64,000 nucleotides of DNA from Desulfovibrio sp. (GTDB lineage Bacteria > Desulfobacterota > Desulfovibrionia > Desulfovibrionales > Desulfovibrionaceae), in NCBI RefSeq assembly GCF_019422935.1, contig NZ_JAHZCJ010000002.1, positions 434,001 to 498,000 on the forward strand. The letters are read 5' to 3'. The translations under genes were made by a program, and so were the position numbers. Shown here one piece after another: positions 28,813 through 39,158 of this stretch. The notes beneath the pieces are model-generated. The model did no database searches, was not told where the DNA came from, and saw only the letters and a list, made by a program, of their open reading frames with translations. Each line of letters opens with the position of its first letter. The first letter of the stretch is position 1.

Positions 28813-30447
28813 ATGCTGCACGCCATCAGAAATTCCAGCCTGTTCGTCAAGCTTGTGGTCATGGTCAGCCTTGCGCTCTGCCCGCCCATGCTGCTCGGGC
28901 ACCTGGCTGGCTCCTACTTTATCAGCAAGTACGGCTACGAAGATGCGGAAAACACCGTTTCGAGCGTGGCGCAGCTTGCGGCGGAATCGCCACTGGTGGT
29001 GGAGGCCATGCGCACCCGCCAGCCCGAGGCGTACAGGCAGATGACCGCCTTTCTTGAAACGCTCACCCGGGCTTCGGACGTAAAATTTATCGTGCTGATT
29101 GATATGCAGGGTATTCGCCTTTTTCACCCCGACTCTGCAAAAATCGGTCAGCACTTCATGGGCGGTGACGAAGGCAAGGCCCTTGAAGGGCAGTCCTACC
29201 TTTCATCGGCGCGCGGCACATTCGGATTTTCGCTGCGGGCGTTCCGGCCCATTTTTGACGCGCAGGGCAATCAGCTGGGCGCGGCTTCCGCAGGGATTTT
29301 GTCCAGCGATATCGAGGCTGGCGTGGCGCGCCTGACCGGGCCTCTGGGCTGGCTGCTGGCACTCTCGCTGGTTATCGGCATCGTGCTGGCGGTGCTGCTT
29401 TCGCGCACCATCAAAAAAATTCTTTTCGGGCTGGAACCGCACCAGATCGCCCGGCTGCTTGAAGAACGCAACGCCATACTGCGCACCACCCGCGAGGGCA
29501 TTATAGCCGTGAACAGAGACGGCACTCTGGTGCTCGTCAACGAAATGGCCGAAAAAATCCTGCGCTCGGCGGGCGTTTTCGGCCCGCTGGAGGGCCAGCC
29601 AGTGCAGAGCGCCATCCCCGGCACCCGTCTAGATGCCGTGGTCAGGGAGGGCAAGCCGGAATACGACCAGGAGCAAAATATCAACAACAGCGTGGTGCTG
29701 ACCAACCGCGTGCCCATTCTGGTGCAGGGAGAAATAATCGGCGCAGTGGCTACCTTCCGCGACATGACGGACGTGCGCGCCCAGGCCGAGCGCCTTACCG
29801 GCCTCAGCAATTATGTTGAAGCGCTGCGCTCGCGCTCGCACGAATACCTCAACAAGCTGCACGTCATTTCCGGCCTGCTGCGCAATGGCCGCCACGCGGA
29901 GCTTGATGCCTACCTCGAGCAGATCATAGGCAGCAAAAAACTGGAAACCTCCGCCATTGCCGCCTTGGTCAAGGATCCCATTGTTGCGGGCTTTCTGGAG
30001 AGCAAATACAGCCGCGCCCATGAAATGGGCGTGACGCTGGTGATTGAGGGGCGCGGCGTGATCCCCCCGCTTTCGCCCAAGGGATCGCACGCCTTGGTCA
30101 CAGTGGTGGGCAACCTCATTGACAATGCCTTTGAAGCCACCATCTACGCTGTAGAAAAAAGGATCACCCTGACTATCAAAAATATCCCGGCTCAAACGGG
30201 CGGGGCTGACGAGCTTGTTATCAGCGTGTCCGACACCGGACGCGGCATTTCCGATGAACATCTGGAAAAAATCTTCACCAAGGGCTTTTCCACCAAGGGG
30301 TCAAACAGGGGCATCGGGCTTTACATGCTGCTGCTTACGCTGGAAGAAATGGACGGCTCTGTGGAAATCGACGCAAAACCGGGGCACGGCACGGTCTTTA
30401 CCGTGCGTGTTCCTGTGGCTGCGCTGGCGCAAGGAGAACAGGAATGA
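28813..30447 (+). CDS. CitA/DcuS-family sensor histidine kinase
   Basis: About 544 residues. Membrane helices at about 11-34 and 177-199 bracket a periplasmic PDC/Cache-type sensor domain (IVLIDMQGIRLFHPDSAKIGQ, in part). A PAS domain follows (EGIIAVNRDGTLVLVNEMAEK). The phosphorylation site is SHEYLNKLHVISGLL, the family form of the H box. The ATPase domain has N box NLIDNAFEA and G boxes SDTGRGIS and GSNRGIGLYM. Such kinases sense citrate or C4-dicarboxylates in the periplasm. The stop overlaps the response regulator start (ATGA). The start is chosen for the membrane helix; the ribosome site is weak. Confidence 0.9.
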   Translation: MLHAIRNSSLFVKLVVMVSLALCPPMLLGHLAGSYFISKYGYEDAENTVSSVAQLAAESPLVVEAMRTRQPEAYRQMTAFLETLTRASDVKFIVLIDMQGIRLFHPDSAKIGQHFMGGDEGKALEGQSYLSSARGTFGFSLRAFRPIFDAQGNQLGAASAGILSSDIEAGVARLTGPLGWLLALSLVIGIVLAVLLSRTIKKILFGLEPHQIARLLEERNAILRTTREGIIAVNRDGTLVLVNEMAEKILRSAGVFGPLEGQPVQSAIPGTRLDAVVREGKPEYDQEQNINNSVVLTNRVPILVQGEIIGAVATFRDMTDVRAQAERLTGLSNYVEALRSRSHEYLNKLHVISGLLRNGRHAELDAYLEQIIGSKKLETSAIAALVKDPIVAGFLESKYSRAHEMGVTLVIEGRGVIPPLSPKGSHALVTVVGNLIDNAFEATIYAVEKRITLTIKNIPAQTGGADELVISVSDTGRGISDEHLEKIFTKGFSTKGSNRGIGLYMLLLTLEEMDGSVEIDAKPGHGTVFTVRVPVAALAQGEQE

Positions 30448-31121
30448 TCCGCGTGCTCATCGTTGAAGACGACCCCATGGTGGCAGATTTGGCGGCAATG
30501 TATCTTGAGGGAATAGAGGGCTTTTGCCTTGAAGGCAGGGCCAGCTCTGGCGAGGCCGCGCTGGAACTGCTGCGCGCTGGAGAGATTGATCTGGTGCTGC
30601 TCGACATGTTCATGCCCGGCATGACCGGTATGGAACTGTTGCGCATCATCAAGACCAGTTTTTTCAATACAGACGTCATCATGATAACCGCCGCGCAGAA
30701 CAGCGACGACATTCTCAATGCCCTGCGCATGGGCGTTGCAGATTACATCGTCAAGCCCTTCACGGTTGAGAGGTTCCGCACCGCCCTTGAGCAACTGCGC
30801 GAAAAACGCCAGCTACTCACATCGCCCGAGGTGCCCATCACACAAGAGATGCTGGACAAGCGCATCTTTATTAAAAAATCTGGCCAGCCTCCGGCAGATA
30901 CTCCAAAGGGCATAGACGCCACCACCCTGCAAAACATCATACAGGTGCTGCAAGGCTGTTCCGGCCCGTTCAGCCTCAAGGATATTGAGCCGCTGACGGG
31001 CATTTCGCGCATATCGTTGAAAAAATATTTCGACTACCTTGCGGCGGCAGACCGCCTGGGCAGTGAAAAAGACTACGGCGGTCACGGCAGGCCCGTGACC
31101 AGATATCACTGGAAAGGCTGA
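30444..31121 (+). CDS. CitB/DcuR-family response regulator
   Basis: 225 residues. Receiver domain 1-125 has acidic pair Glu-Asp-Asp near 8-10, phospho-acceptor Asp in LVLLDMFMPG, Thr in MITAA and Lys in IVKPF. The C-terminal domain (LQNIIQVLQGC through ISRISLKKYFDYLAAADRL) is a winged-helix type DNA-binding domain as in CitB/DcuR. It overlaps the kinase gene by 4 bases and forms its cognate pair. Targets are unknown; the adjacent porin gene is one candidate. Confidence 0.92.
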   Translation: MIRVLIVEDDPMVADLAAMYLEGIEGFCLEGRASSGEAALELLRAGEIDLVLLDMFMPGMTGMELLRIIKTSFFNTDVIMITAAQNSDDILNALRMGVADYIVKPFTVERFRTALEQLREKRQLLTSPEVPITQEMLDKRIFIKKSGQPPADTPKGIDATTLQNIIQVLQGCSGPFSLKDIEPLTGISRISLKKYFDYLAAADRLGSEKDYGGHGRPVTRYHWKG

Positions 31122-31145
31122 AGTGCAGACGTACCGGCGGTTGGC

Positions 31146-31892
31146 CTAACCAAGCGCCCGCCATGCGATGAACAGACCTATGGCCATGCAAAGCCCGCTG
31201 ACCATGCGCTTGAGCAGGCTCACTGGCACACGGTGGGCAATGTGCGCGCCCACGGCTATGCCCACAAGCTCGCAGGCCGTGACCCACCAGACCGTGGAAT
31301 AGGAAATGAAGCCGTTGCTCATGTTGCTTGCAGAGCCGGAAACAGAAATTACCATCTGCAAAACCTGGCTTGTGGCAATGCACTGCAAGGGCGCGTAGCT
31401 GAACAGCAGCATGACCGGCACGGAAATGATGCCCCCGCCAGCCCCCGTCATGCCGCACAAAAAACCCGTAAAAATGCCAATGCCAAAGAGCAGCGCCGTA
31501 TTGCCCCTGGGGCTGAGCCGCTGTGCCATACCCGTGCCCTTGCGCACAGGAAGCATGGAATACAGGCTGGAAAAGATTATCAGGCAGGCCAACAAAATAT
31601 TAAGCCCGCGCGCCGGAACATACGCCCCCACATACGCCCCCGCATAACCCGACAAAAAGCTGCCCGCCACTACGGGCAGGGTAACCCGCCAGTCAATGGT
31701 GCCGTAGCGCTGATAGCTCGCCGTTGCCACAATGCCCGCAAACAGAAAGCTGAACAGTGCCGTTGCCATGGCCTCATGCGTGCCAAGCCCGCCGAAAAAC
31801 ATGATGGCCGGGATCAGCAGCACGCCGCCCACCCCTGTTGCGCCAATAAGCGCGCCCACCAGCAATGACGAAACCGCAAGCGCCGCAAGCAT
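31146..31892 (-). CDS. TauE/SafE-family anion exporter
   Basis: About 248 residues, eight hydrophobic segments. Family glycine motifs are present twice: GATGVGGVLLIPAIM near the N-terminus and GMTGAGGGIISVPVM in the middle. Members move sulfite, sulfoacetate or other organosulfonates. Start: ATG at 31892 has GGGAG 5 bases ahead; an ATG at 31904 is the alternative. It is 270 bases downstream of the isethionate-transport operon, on the same strand. A sulfite or sulfonate role is therefore attractive but unproven. Confidence 0.85.
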   Translation of the reverse strand: MLAALAVSSLLVGALIGATGVGGVLLIPAIMFFGGLGTHEAMATALFSFLFAGIVATASYQRYGTIDWRVTLPVVAGSFLSGYAGAYVGAYVPARGLNILLACLIIFSSLYSMLPVRKGTGMAQRLSPRGNTALLFGIGIFTGFLCGMTGAGGGIISVPVMLLFSYAPLQCIATSQVLQMVISVSGSASNMSNGFISYSTVWWVTACELVGIAVGAHIAHRVPVSLLKRMVSGLCMAIGLFIAWRALG

Positions 31893-32010
31893 AAAGGCTC
31901 CCATAACAGACGCCGGACAATAACGCGAAGCCTGTCCGACCAGTATCAGTCTGGCCCAATAACAGCCCGGCCCGGCGTGACGCAGCACACGCCCAAGCCG
32001 GGCTGAGAAC

Positions 32011-32043
32011 GGGGGCGGGCTGGCATTAGCCCGGCCCCCGGCA
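32011..32043. repeat. GC-rich hairpin between amidohydrolase and TauE genes
   Basis: Near-perfect inverted repeat CGGGGGCGGGCT / AGCCCGGCCCCCG with a short loop. There is no T run, so it is a weak terminator candidate or a processing hairpin. Confidence 0.4.
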
Positions 32044-32173
32044 GGAGGAGAGGGTTTCTCCAAATGGGGTCTGGCAGCACGCCAGGCGGTCAGCCCTCCA
32101 CGTGCCAACCAACCTGCACAGCAAAACTGCCGCAGCAGCGGCCAGACTCCAAAGTTATCAAAGGATCAGGTTG

Positions 32174-33013
32174 TTACGCCCGATCCAGCCCCAGCACACG
32201 GCGGGCATTTTCATACATGACTTTGCGCCGGGTTTCTTCAGTGAGGTCAAAGTGGGTATAGGCATCAAGGGCGTCAGCAAGCTCCACAAAGGGATGGGCG
32301 CTGGCAAAAAGCACCTTGTCGGGAATGAGGTCGTTCATGGCGCGCACGTACACGTCAACCATGGGGGCGCGCTCGTATTCCGAAATATCCATGTACACGT
32401 TGGCATTGCGAAGGCAGGTGTACACGGCCTCGTTCACGTAGGGATATGCGCCGTGGCTCATGATGAGCGTAAGCTCGGGGAAGTCGCGGGCAACCTTGTC
32501 CACATCGCGGGGGTCGGCGTATTCCAGAATGGCCCCGGGCACCTGCGGCGGCGGGGCCATGGTGATGAACACGGGGATGTTCAGCTCGCAGCACTTTGAG
32601 TACAGGGGGTAGAACCTGGCTTCAGAGGCAGGGATATGGGCAAGATAAGGGTCGATGGCAATACCCTTCATGCCGTATTCAGCCACAACCTGTTCAATCT
32701 CGCGCACCGCCGCCATTTTCTTGTGCGGGTCAATGCCCCAGAAGCCCACAAACTTGTTGGGATAGGCCCGGCAGAATTCAAGCACACTGCCGTTATTGGC
32801 CGGGAAACCGTAGGTCGTTTCGCAGTCGCGGCCTGTGATGACGCCAAGGTCTACGCCAAGCCGATCAAGGTCGGCCACAATTTCTTCAAGAGGCTGCGAC
32901 TTGCGGGCATCAAAACCAATGGCCTTGCAGGCAGCCTTGAACATGGAGCTGTTCTTGATGCCGTTGATGATCTCCGGCGTATTGGGACGAAAACGAAAAT
33001 CAATGGTATTCAT
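32174..33013 (-). CDS. Amidohydrolase-family (amidohydrolase_2) protein in the isethionate transport operon
   Basis: 279 residues, TIM-barrel metal hydrolase/decarboxylase type. The N-terminal strand motif is degenerate (MNTIDFRFRPN in place of DxHxH). Later conserved elements are GIAIDPYL, LIMSHGAYPY (with the barrel histidine) and LFASAHPF (usual form FGSDxP). The missing first HxH and the altered DxP mean the metal site is unusual, so catalysis by the standard mechanism is doubtful. A CAGGAGAA ribosome site precedes it, 47 bases after the TRAP membrane gene, so it is the third gene of that operon. Substrate unknown. Confidence 0.85.
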   Translation of the reverse strand: MNTIDFRFRPNTPEIINGIKNSSMFKAACKAIGFDARKSQPLEEIVADLDRLGVDLGVITGRDCETTYGFPANNGSVLEFCRAYPNKFVGFWGIDPHKKMAAVREIEQVVAEYGMKGIAIDPYLAHIPASEARFYPLYSKCCELNIPVFITMAPPPQVPGAILEYADPRDVDKVARDFPELTLIMSHGAYPYVNEAVYTCLRNANVYMDISEYERAPMVDVYVRAMNDLIPDKVLFASAHPFVELADALDAYTHFDLTEETRRKVMYENARRVLGLDRA

Positions 33014-33060
33014 TGTGCAGTTCTCCTGAACTGGCTACAGAGTTCAACAACCCTGGTGCG

Positions 33061-34920
33061 TTATTTGCCGCCTACAAGGCAAAGGGGCACTTCGGGAATA
33101 TAGGTGCAGATGAGCAGCACGATCACCATGAGGCCAATCATGGGCAGGGCCATCCCTGCTATCTTTTCCAGTTTGGCCTTGGCAACGCCGCTGGCAACAA
33201 ACAGATTGACGCCCACTGGCGGTGTGATGAAGCCAATGGCAAGGTTTACGACGATGATGACGCCGAAATGCAGGGGCGACACGCCAACACCAGTGACAAC
33301 AGGCAACAGTATGGGCGTGAGGATGACAATGGCGGCCAGAGCCTCCATGAAGGTGCCCACAATAAGCAGAAGGACATTGATAAGCAGCAGGATGACGATC
33401 TTGCTGTTTGTGAAGCCCAGGATGGCGCGGGCAATGGTGCCGGGCACATCCTCAATGGTCATGATGTTGCCAAAAAGCGTGGCCATCGCCATAAGTACAA
33501 TGATAATGGCCGAAGTTTCGCACGATTCAACGCATGAGGCGAAAAACGTCTTGATATCCATTTCACGGTAGAGAAAAAGCCCCACGATCATTCCGTAAAA
33601 AGCGGCGATGGCTGCGGCCTCGGTGGGCGTCATGACGCCGCCGTAAATGCCGCCAAGCACGATTACAGGCACCATGAGCGCCCATTTTGCTTCCCAGGAG
33701 GCCTTGCCCAGGGTGTGCAGGTTGCGCACCTTGTTTTCGCCGCGCCAGCCCTGCTTGCGTGAATAGAAGTAGCAATAGCCCATGAGCACAAAGCCCGTCA
33801 TGATACCCGGCACGATGCCGCTCATGAACAGATCGCCGATGGAAACCTGGGCGGATACGCCGTAGACCACAAAGGGGTTGCTTGGCGGAATCATCACGCC
33901 CACGCAGCCAGCAGCAGCCACCAGGGCGGCAGAAAAATACTTGTCGTACCCACGTTCAATCATGGCAGGGATGGTCAACGCGCCAATGGCCGCCACCGTG
34001 GCCGGGCCGGAACCGCTGATGGCCCCAAAGAACATGCAGGTCACAATGGCCGTAAGGCCCATGCCGCCATACAGACCGCCCACTATCTCGTCCGCAAGGC
34101 TGAGCAGACGCCGCGAAAGGCCGCCAGCGCCCATGAATACGCCTGCAGCGATAAAGAATGGGATGGCCATGATGGGGAAGCTGTCGATGGACGTAAACGA
34201 CACCTGGGCCATGTACTCAATAGGCAGGGTGTCTGCGCTTATGATGGTGGCGAGGGTGGAAAGCCCCAGCGAAATGGCAATGGGCACGCCAATGGCGCAC
34301 AAAACCACAAAGTATCCAAAAAGTGCCGTCAGAGGCTCAATATAATCAAAGATAAAACAGGGAGAAGCAACGAGCGCTGTCAGGGCCAGACCAATGAGTG
34401 TATCAAGCGCGCCGCACTCCTTCACCTGGCCGTAGAGCGACTGCAAAAGCCGCAGACACATGAGGCCGAAGCCCAGCGGCAGAATGAGGTACGGCACAAG
34501 ATAGGGCATGCCCAGAGCTGTTGTGTACTGGGGAAATGTCAGCAACCGTTCTATCTGCCCCCAGCCGAACCATGCAATGGTGGCTGTAAGGCATAAAAAC
34601 AGCGTTTCAACCGTTATCCAACTAATGCGCTGCCAGCGGGGAGGCAGGTGGTCATACAGCATGTCCACGCGAATGGACGAGCGCTTTCTGATAGCCACAG
34701 AAACGGCCAGATAGGAAATCCAGATAAAAATATACCGCGAAAGCTCTTCAGTCCATACAGCCGCACCGGCACGTTCAATGAACTGGGTAATGATGTAGCG
34801 GTAAATAACCTGCCAGGTAATGAATAAAATAATGCTGATCAGGCCAGCGACCATGAAAATGCTTTCAAAATTCTGGTTCAGCCAGCGCAGAGGACTGTTT
34901 TTTGCTTCTGTGGCGTTCAT
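33061..34920 (-). CDS. Fused TRAP transporter membrane subunit (DctQM), probable isethionate carrier
   Basis: 619 residues. Residues about 1-170 are the small DctQ subunit (four helices, ELSRYIFIWISYLAVSVAIRKRSSIRVDM in part: ELSRYIFIW and RKRSSIRVDM). Residues about 190-619 are the large DctM subunit with about 12 helices and conserved GAISGSGPATVAAIG, PPSNPFVVYG and FITPPVGVNLFVA. The two subunits are fused, as in the TRAP genes linked to isethionate sulfite-lyase in Desulfovibrio. It imports substrate bound by the periplasmic protein encoded 73 bases upstream, driven by an ion gradient. Specificity for isethionate is inferred from location. Confidence 0.93.
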   Translation of the reverse strand: MNATEAKNSPLRWLNQNFESIFMVAGLISIILFITWQVIYRYIITQFIERAGAAVWTEELSRYIFIWISYLAVSVAIRKRSSIRVDMLYDHLPPRWQRISWITVETLFLCLTATIAWFGWGQIERLLTFPQYTTALGMPYLVPYLILPLGFGLMCLRLLQSLYGQVKECGALDTLIGLALTALVASPCFIFDYIEPLTALFGYFVVLCAIGVPIAISLGLSTLATIISADTLPIEYMAQVSFTSIDSFPIMAIPFFIAAGVFMGAGGLSRRLLSLADEIVGGLYGGMGLTAIVTCMFFGAISGSGPATVAAIGALTIPAMIERGYDKYFSAALVAAAGCVGVMIPPSNPFVVYGVSAQVSIGDLFMSGIVPGIMTGFVLMGYCYFYSRKQGWRGENKVRNLHTLGKASWEAKWALMVPVIVLGGIYGGVMTPTEAAAIAAFYGMIVGLFLYREMDIKTFFASCVESCETSAIIIVLMAMATLFGNIMTIEDVPGTIARAILGFTNSKIVILLLINVLLLIVGTFMEALAAIVILTPILLPVVTGVGVSPLHFGVIIVVNLAIGFITPPVGVNLFVASGVAKAKLEKIAGMALPMIGLMVIVLLICTYIPEVPLCLVGGK

Positions 34921-34993
34921 GCTTTTCCCCGTCGGTGAGTGCTCATTCTTGTTGGGGGGCCTGCCAACGAAGCTGGCGACCCCCCGACAATAA

Positions 34994-36112
<1,119 letters not shown>

Positions 36113-36204
36113 TCAGGATTCAGAAGCGTATTTATCAAATTTTAACTTATTTTACAGATGGTTAATAATAAATAATTTGCTCAGCTAACCAGCGCACGAT
36201 TATT

Positions 36205-36400
36205 GTTGTCGCAAATACGCATCTATTGATACCCGCTACCGACAACAGTTTTGAACACATTGTGAAATATCTTTCATATAAGATTTTCGCAATTTTGAGA
36301 CCCTCTGGCAAACCGCAATTCGTCAGCTTGTCGCAAAATTGCGTCGCAGTCCTGTGCCAGTTTATCAAAAAACAATCCTGACTGATGCAATCATGCATCA
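36205..36400. promoter_or_regulatory. Candidate enhancer (activator-binding) region between divergent sigma-54 promoters
   Basis: TTGTCGCAAA occurs twice (from about 36206 and 36329). The second copy is part of CGCAA-AA-TTGCG (36332-36343). A perfect TGATGCA-ATCA-TGCATCA lies at 36383-36400. TTTTCGCAATTTTG near 36285 resembles the first motif in reverse. The rest of 36106-36483 is AT-rich and gene-free. Binding by the nearby sigma-54 activator is inferred. Confidence 0.5.
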
Positions 36401-36483
36401 TCCCTTCCCTTGCAGGTGCCATCTGAGCTCCAGTAAATTCATATTTTTAAAAAAATAAAATTATTTCAAATGATTATAAAATT

Positions 36484-36499
36484 TGGCACACCCCATGCA
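36484..36499 (+). promoter_or_regulatory. Sigma-54 promoter of islA
   Basis: TGGCACACCCCATGCA: GG at 36485-36486 and GC at 36497-36498 with the required 10-base gap. It gives a leader of about 90 bases before islA. Confidence 0.85.
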
Positions 36500-36599
36500 C
36501 ATAGGGGGCAAACGAGGATTGCCACAACCTTTCGGCGTTCTCCGCGCGGCGGCTGCCATTGTCCCGCGCGCCACATATTCATATTTCAGGAGTATCGTG

Positions 36600-39095
36600 A
36601 TGAGCACCACCACTTGCGAATGCCGGTCCCCCCAGGAACAGCGTTTGTACGACAAGATCGAGGGCAGGGAAGACAAGTTCCGCAAAACCCACACCCGCGT
36701 TTTCAAGCTGCTGGAGCGCTTTGAGGGCCAGAAGCCGCGCATCGACATTGAACGCGCACTGTACTTCACCCAGTCCATGCAGGAAACAGACGGTCAGCCT
36801 TTGGTGCTGCGCTGGGCAAAGGCCCTCATGCACATTGCGAAAAACATGACCGTCTACGTGCAGGACGATCAGCTGCTGCTTGGCCGCGCCGGTTGCGATG
36901 GCCGTTACGGCATCCTGTATCCCGAACTGGACGGCGACTTTCTGGACATCGCCGTGCGTGATCTGCCTACCCGCAAGACCTCGCCCGCCACGATCACGCC
37001 TGAAGACGCCAAGCGCGTTATTGAAGAAATTGCGCCGTACTGGAAGGGCAAGACCTACCATGAGGCCCTTAACGCAGCCCTGCCAGCCGAGATCCACAAA
37101 CTGACCTATGACGACCCCATGGGGCTTATCTCGCGCTTTATCGTCAACGAGACTTCGTCCTTCCGTTCGTCCATCCAGTGGGTGCACGACTATGAAAAGA
37201 TTCTGAAGCGCGGCTTTAACAGCATCAAGAAGGAAGCCCAGGACAAGCTGGACGCCCTTGATCCCCTGAGCTGCAAGGACGCCTGCGAAAAACGCCCCTT
37301 CCTTGAAGCCATCGTCATCGTGTGCGACGCCATCGTGCTGTGGGCCAAGCGCCACGCCGTGCTTGCCCGCGAAATGGCCGCCAAGGAATCCGACCCCACC
37401 CGCAAGGCCGAACTGCTGCGCATGGCCGACAATGCCGACCACGTGCCCGGCGAACCCGCCCGCGACTTCTGGGAAGCCTGCCAGAGCCAGTGGTTCACCC
37501 AGATGTTCTCGCGCATTGAACAGAAGACCGGCACCACGATCTCCAATGGTCGCATGGACCAGTACTTCTTCCCCTTCTACGCAAAAGACCGCGCCGAAGG
37601 CAAAATCACTGATGCCCAGGCCACGGAACTGCTGGAATGCATGTGGGTGGGCATGGCCGAGTTCATCGACATGTACATTTCGCCCACCGGCGGCGCTTTC
37701 AACGAAGGTTACGCCCACTGGGAAGCCGTGACTGTTGGCGGCCAGACCACCGACGGCCGCGATGCCAGCAACGCGCTGACCTACCTGATCCTCAAGTCCA
37801 AGCGCGAGTTCCCGCTGCACTACCCCGACCTCGCGGCCCGCATCCACTCCCGCGCGCCCGAACGTTACCTGTGGGACGTGGCCGAAACCATCAAGTACGG
37901 CTCCGGTTTCCCCAAGCTCATCAATGACGAGGAAATCGTGCCCCTCTACGTTTCCAAGGGCGCGACCTTCGAGGAAGCCCTGGACTACGCGGTTTCCGGC
38001 TGCACCGAAGCCCGCATGCCCAACCGCGACACATATACATCGGGCGGCGCGTACATCAACTTTGCCGCTGCCGTGGAAATGGTGCTGCGCAATGGCCGCA
38101 TGAAGAAATACGGCGACCAGCTTCTGGGCGTTGAAACTGGCGACCCGCGCAACTTCAAGACCTGGGATGAATTCTGGAATGCCTACGTACAGCAGCACCT
38201 GCTGTTCCTCAAGGCAGCCTTTACCCAGCAGTACATCATCAACAAACTGCGCGCCCAGCACTTTGCCCAGCCCATGGGTTCAGCCATGCACGACCTGTGC
38301 ATGAAGCACTGCATCGACCTGCATCAGGAACAGATCCCTGAAGGCATCAACCTGGGCTACTTTGAGTACATGGGCCTTGGCACGGTTGTGGACTCTCTCG
38401 CCGCCGTGAAAAAGCTGGTGTTTGAAGAAAAGAAACTGAGCATGGACAAGCTGCTGGCCGCCATTGACGCCAATTTTGAGGGCTACGATGATGTGCGTGC
38501 CATGCTGCGTTCCGCCCCCTGCTACGGCAACAACGACGAATACGCCGACGCCATTGGCCGCGAAATCGACAAAATTTCCGTGGAATACGGCGGCAAGTAC
38601 TCCATGAAGGAACTGGGCATACACAACGATGTGCGCTACGTGCCCTTCACCTCGCACGTGCCCTTCGGCAAGGTGGTTTCCGCCACGCCCAATGGCCGTA
38701 CGGACGGCTTCCCGCTTTCCGACGGCTCTTCGGCCTCGCACGGCGCGGACGTCAACGGCCCCACCGCCGTACTGCTCTCCAACTACCAGACCAAGAACAT
38801 GGGCATGCGCGACCGCGCCGCCCGCATGCTGAACATCAAGTTCACGCCCAAGTGCGTGGAAGGCGAACAGGGTACCGAAAAGCTGGTGTCCTTTATCCGC
38901 ACCTTCTGCGACCTCAAGCTCTGGCATGTGCAGTTCAACGTGGTGAACAAGCAGACTCTGGTGGCCGCGCAGAAAGACCCGCAGAAGTACCGCAACCTCA
39001 TTGTGCGCATTGCAGGCTACAGCGCCTACTTTGTGGACCTGTCGCCCGACCTGCAGAACGACCTGATTGCCCGTACTGAACACGACGTGATGTAA
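36600..39095 (+). CDS. islA: Isethionate sulfite-lyase (glycyl radical enzyme)
   Basis: 831 residues, oxygen-sensitive cytoplasmic enzyme that cleaves isethionate to acetaldehyde and sulfite. Visible residues are thiyl Cys468 and Glu470 in VSGCTEAR, and the radical glycine Gly806 in [10 protein letters not shown]. In the pocket, Arg189, Gln193, Trp374 and Arg679 fall where I recall the isethionate enzymes having R189, Q193, W374 and R678. This fingerprint, plus the fused TRAP gene and adjacent activase, favours IslA over dihydroxypropanesulfonate lyase (HpsG), choline lyase or pyruvate formate-lyase. The frame is open further upstream, but CAGGAG sits 7 bases before the ATG at 36600, and the sigma-54 promoter lies within any longer form. 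A strong hairpin follows the gene. Confidence 0.95.
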   Translation: MSTTTCECRSPQEQRLYDKIEGREDKFRKTHTRVFKLLERFEGQKPRIDIERALYFTQSMQETDGQPLVLRWAKALMHIAKNMTVYVQDDQLLLGRAGCDGRYGILYPELDGDFLDIAVRDLPTRKTSPATITPEDAKRVIEEIAPYWKGKTYHEALNAALPAEIHKLTYDDPMGLISRFIVNETSSFRSSIQWVHDYEKILKRGFNSIKKEAQDKLDALDPLSCKDACEKRPFLEAIVIVCDAIVLWAKRHAVLAREMAAKESDPTRKAELLRMADNADHVPGEPARDFWEACQSQWFTQMFSRIEQKTGTTISNGRMDQYFFPFYAKDRAEGKITDAQATELLECMWVGMAEFIDMYISPTGGAFNEGYAHWEAVTVGGQTTDGRDASNALTYLILKSKREFPLHYPDLAARIHSRAPERYLWDVAETIKYGSGFPKLINDEEIVPLYVSKGATFEEALDYAVSGCTEARMPNRDTYTSGGAYINFAAAVEMVLRNGRMKKYGDQLLGVETGDPRNFKTWDEFWNAYVQQHLLFLKAAFTQQYIINKLRAQHFAQPMGSAMHDLCMKHCIDLHQEQIPEGINLGYFEYMGLGTVVDSLAAVKKLVFEEKKLSMDKLLAAIDANFEGYDDVRAMLRSAPCYGNNDEYADAIGREIDKISVEYGGKYSMKELGIHNDVRYVPFTSHVPFGKVVSATPNGRTDGFPLSDGSSASHGADVNGPTAVLLSNYQTKNMGMRDRAARMLNIKFTPKCVEGEQGTEKLVSFIRTFCDLKLWHVQFNVVNKQTLVAAQKDPQKYRNLIVRIAGYSAYFVDLSPDLQNDLIARTEHDVM

Positions 39096-39104
39096 TATTC
39101 AACC

Positions 39105-39142
39105 GCGCGGCAGCCTCAGCATCCGGGCTGCCGCGCTTTTTT
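39105..39142 (+). terminator. Intra-operon terminator between islA and islB
   Basis: Perfect 11-bp arms GCGCGGCAGCC (39105-39115) and GGCTGCCGCGC (39126-39136) followed by six T. It ends 16 bases before islB, so only read-through transcripts reach the activase gene. Confidence 0.85.
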
Positions 39143-39158
39143 CATAAAGGAAGGGTTT

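Noticed and set aside
36341..36360. Additional sigma-54-like element (GCAGTCCTGTGCC)
   Set aside because: The gap between the GC and GG elements is 9, not 10, bases, and a better element lies nearer to dctP.
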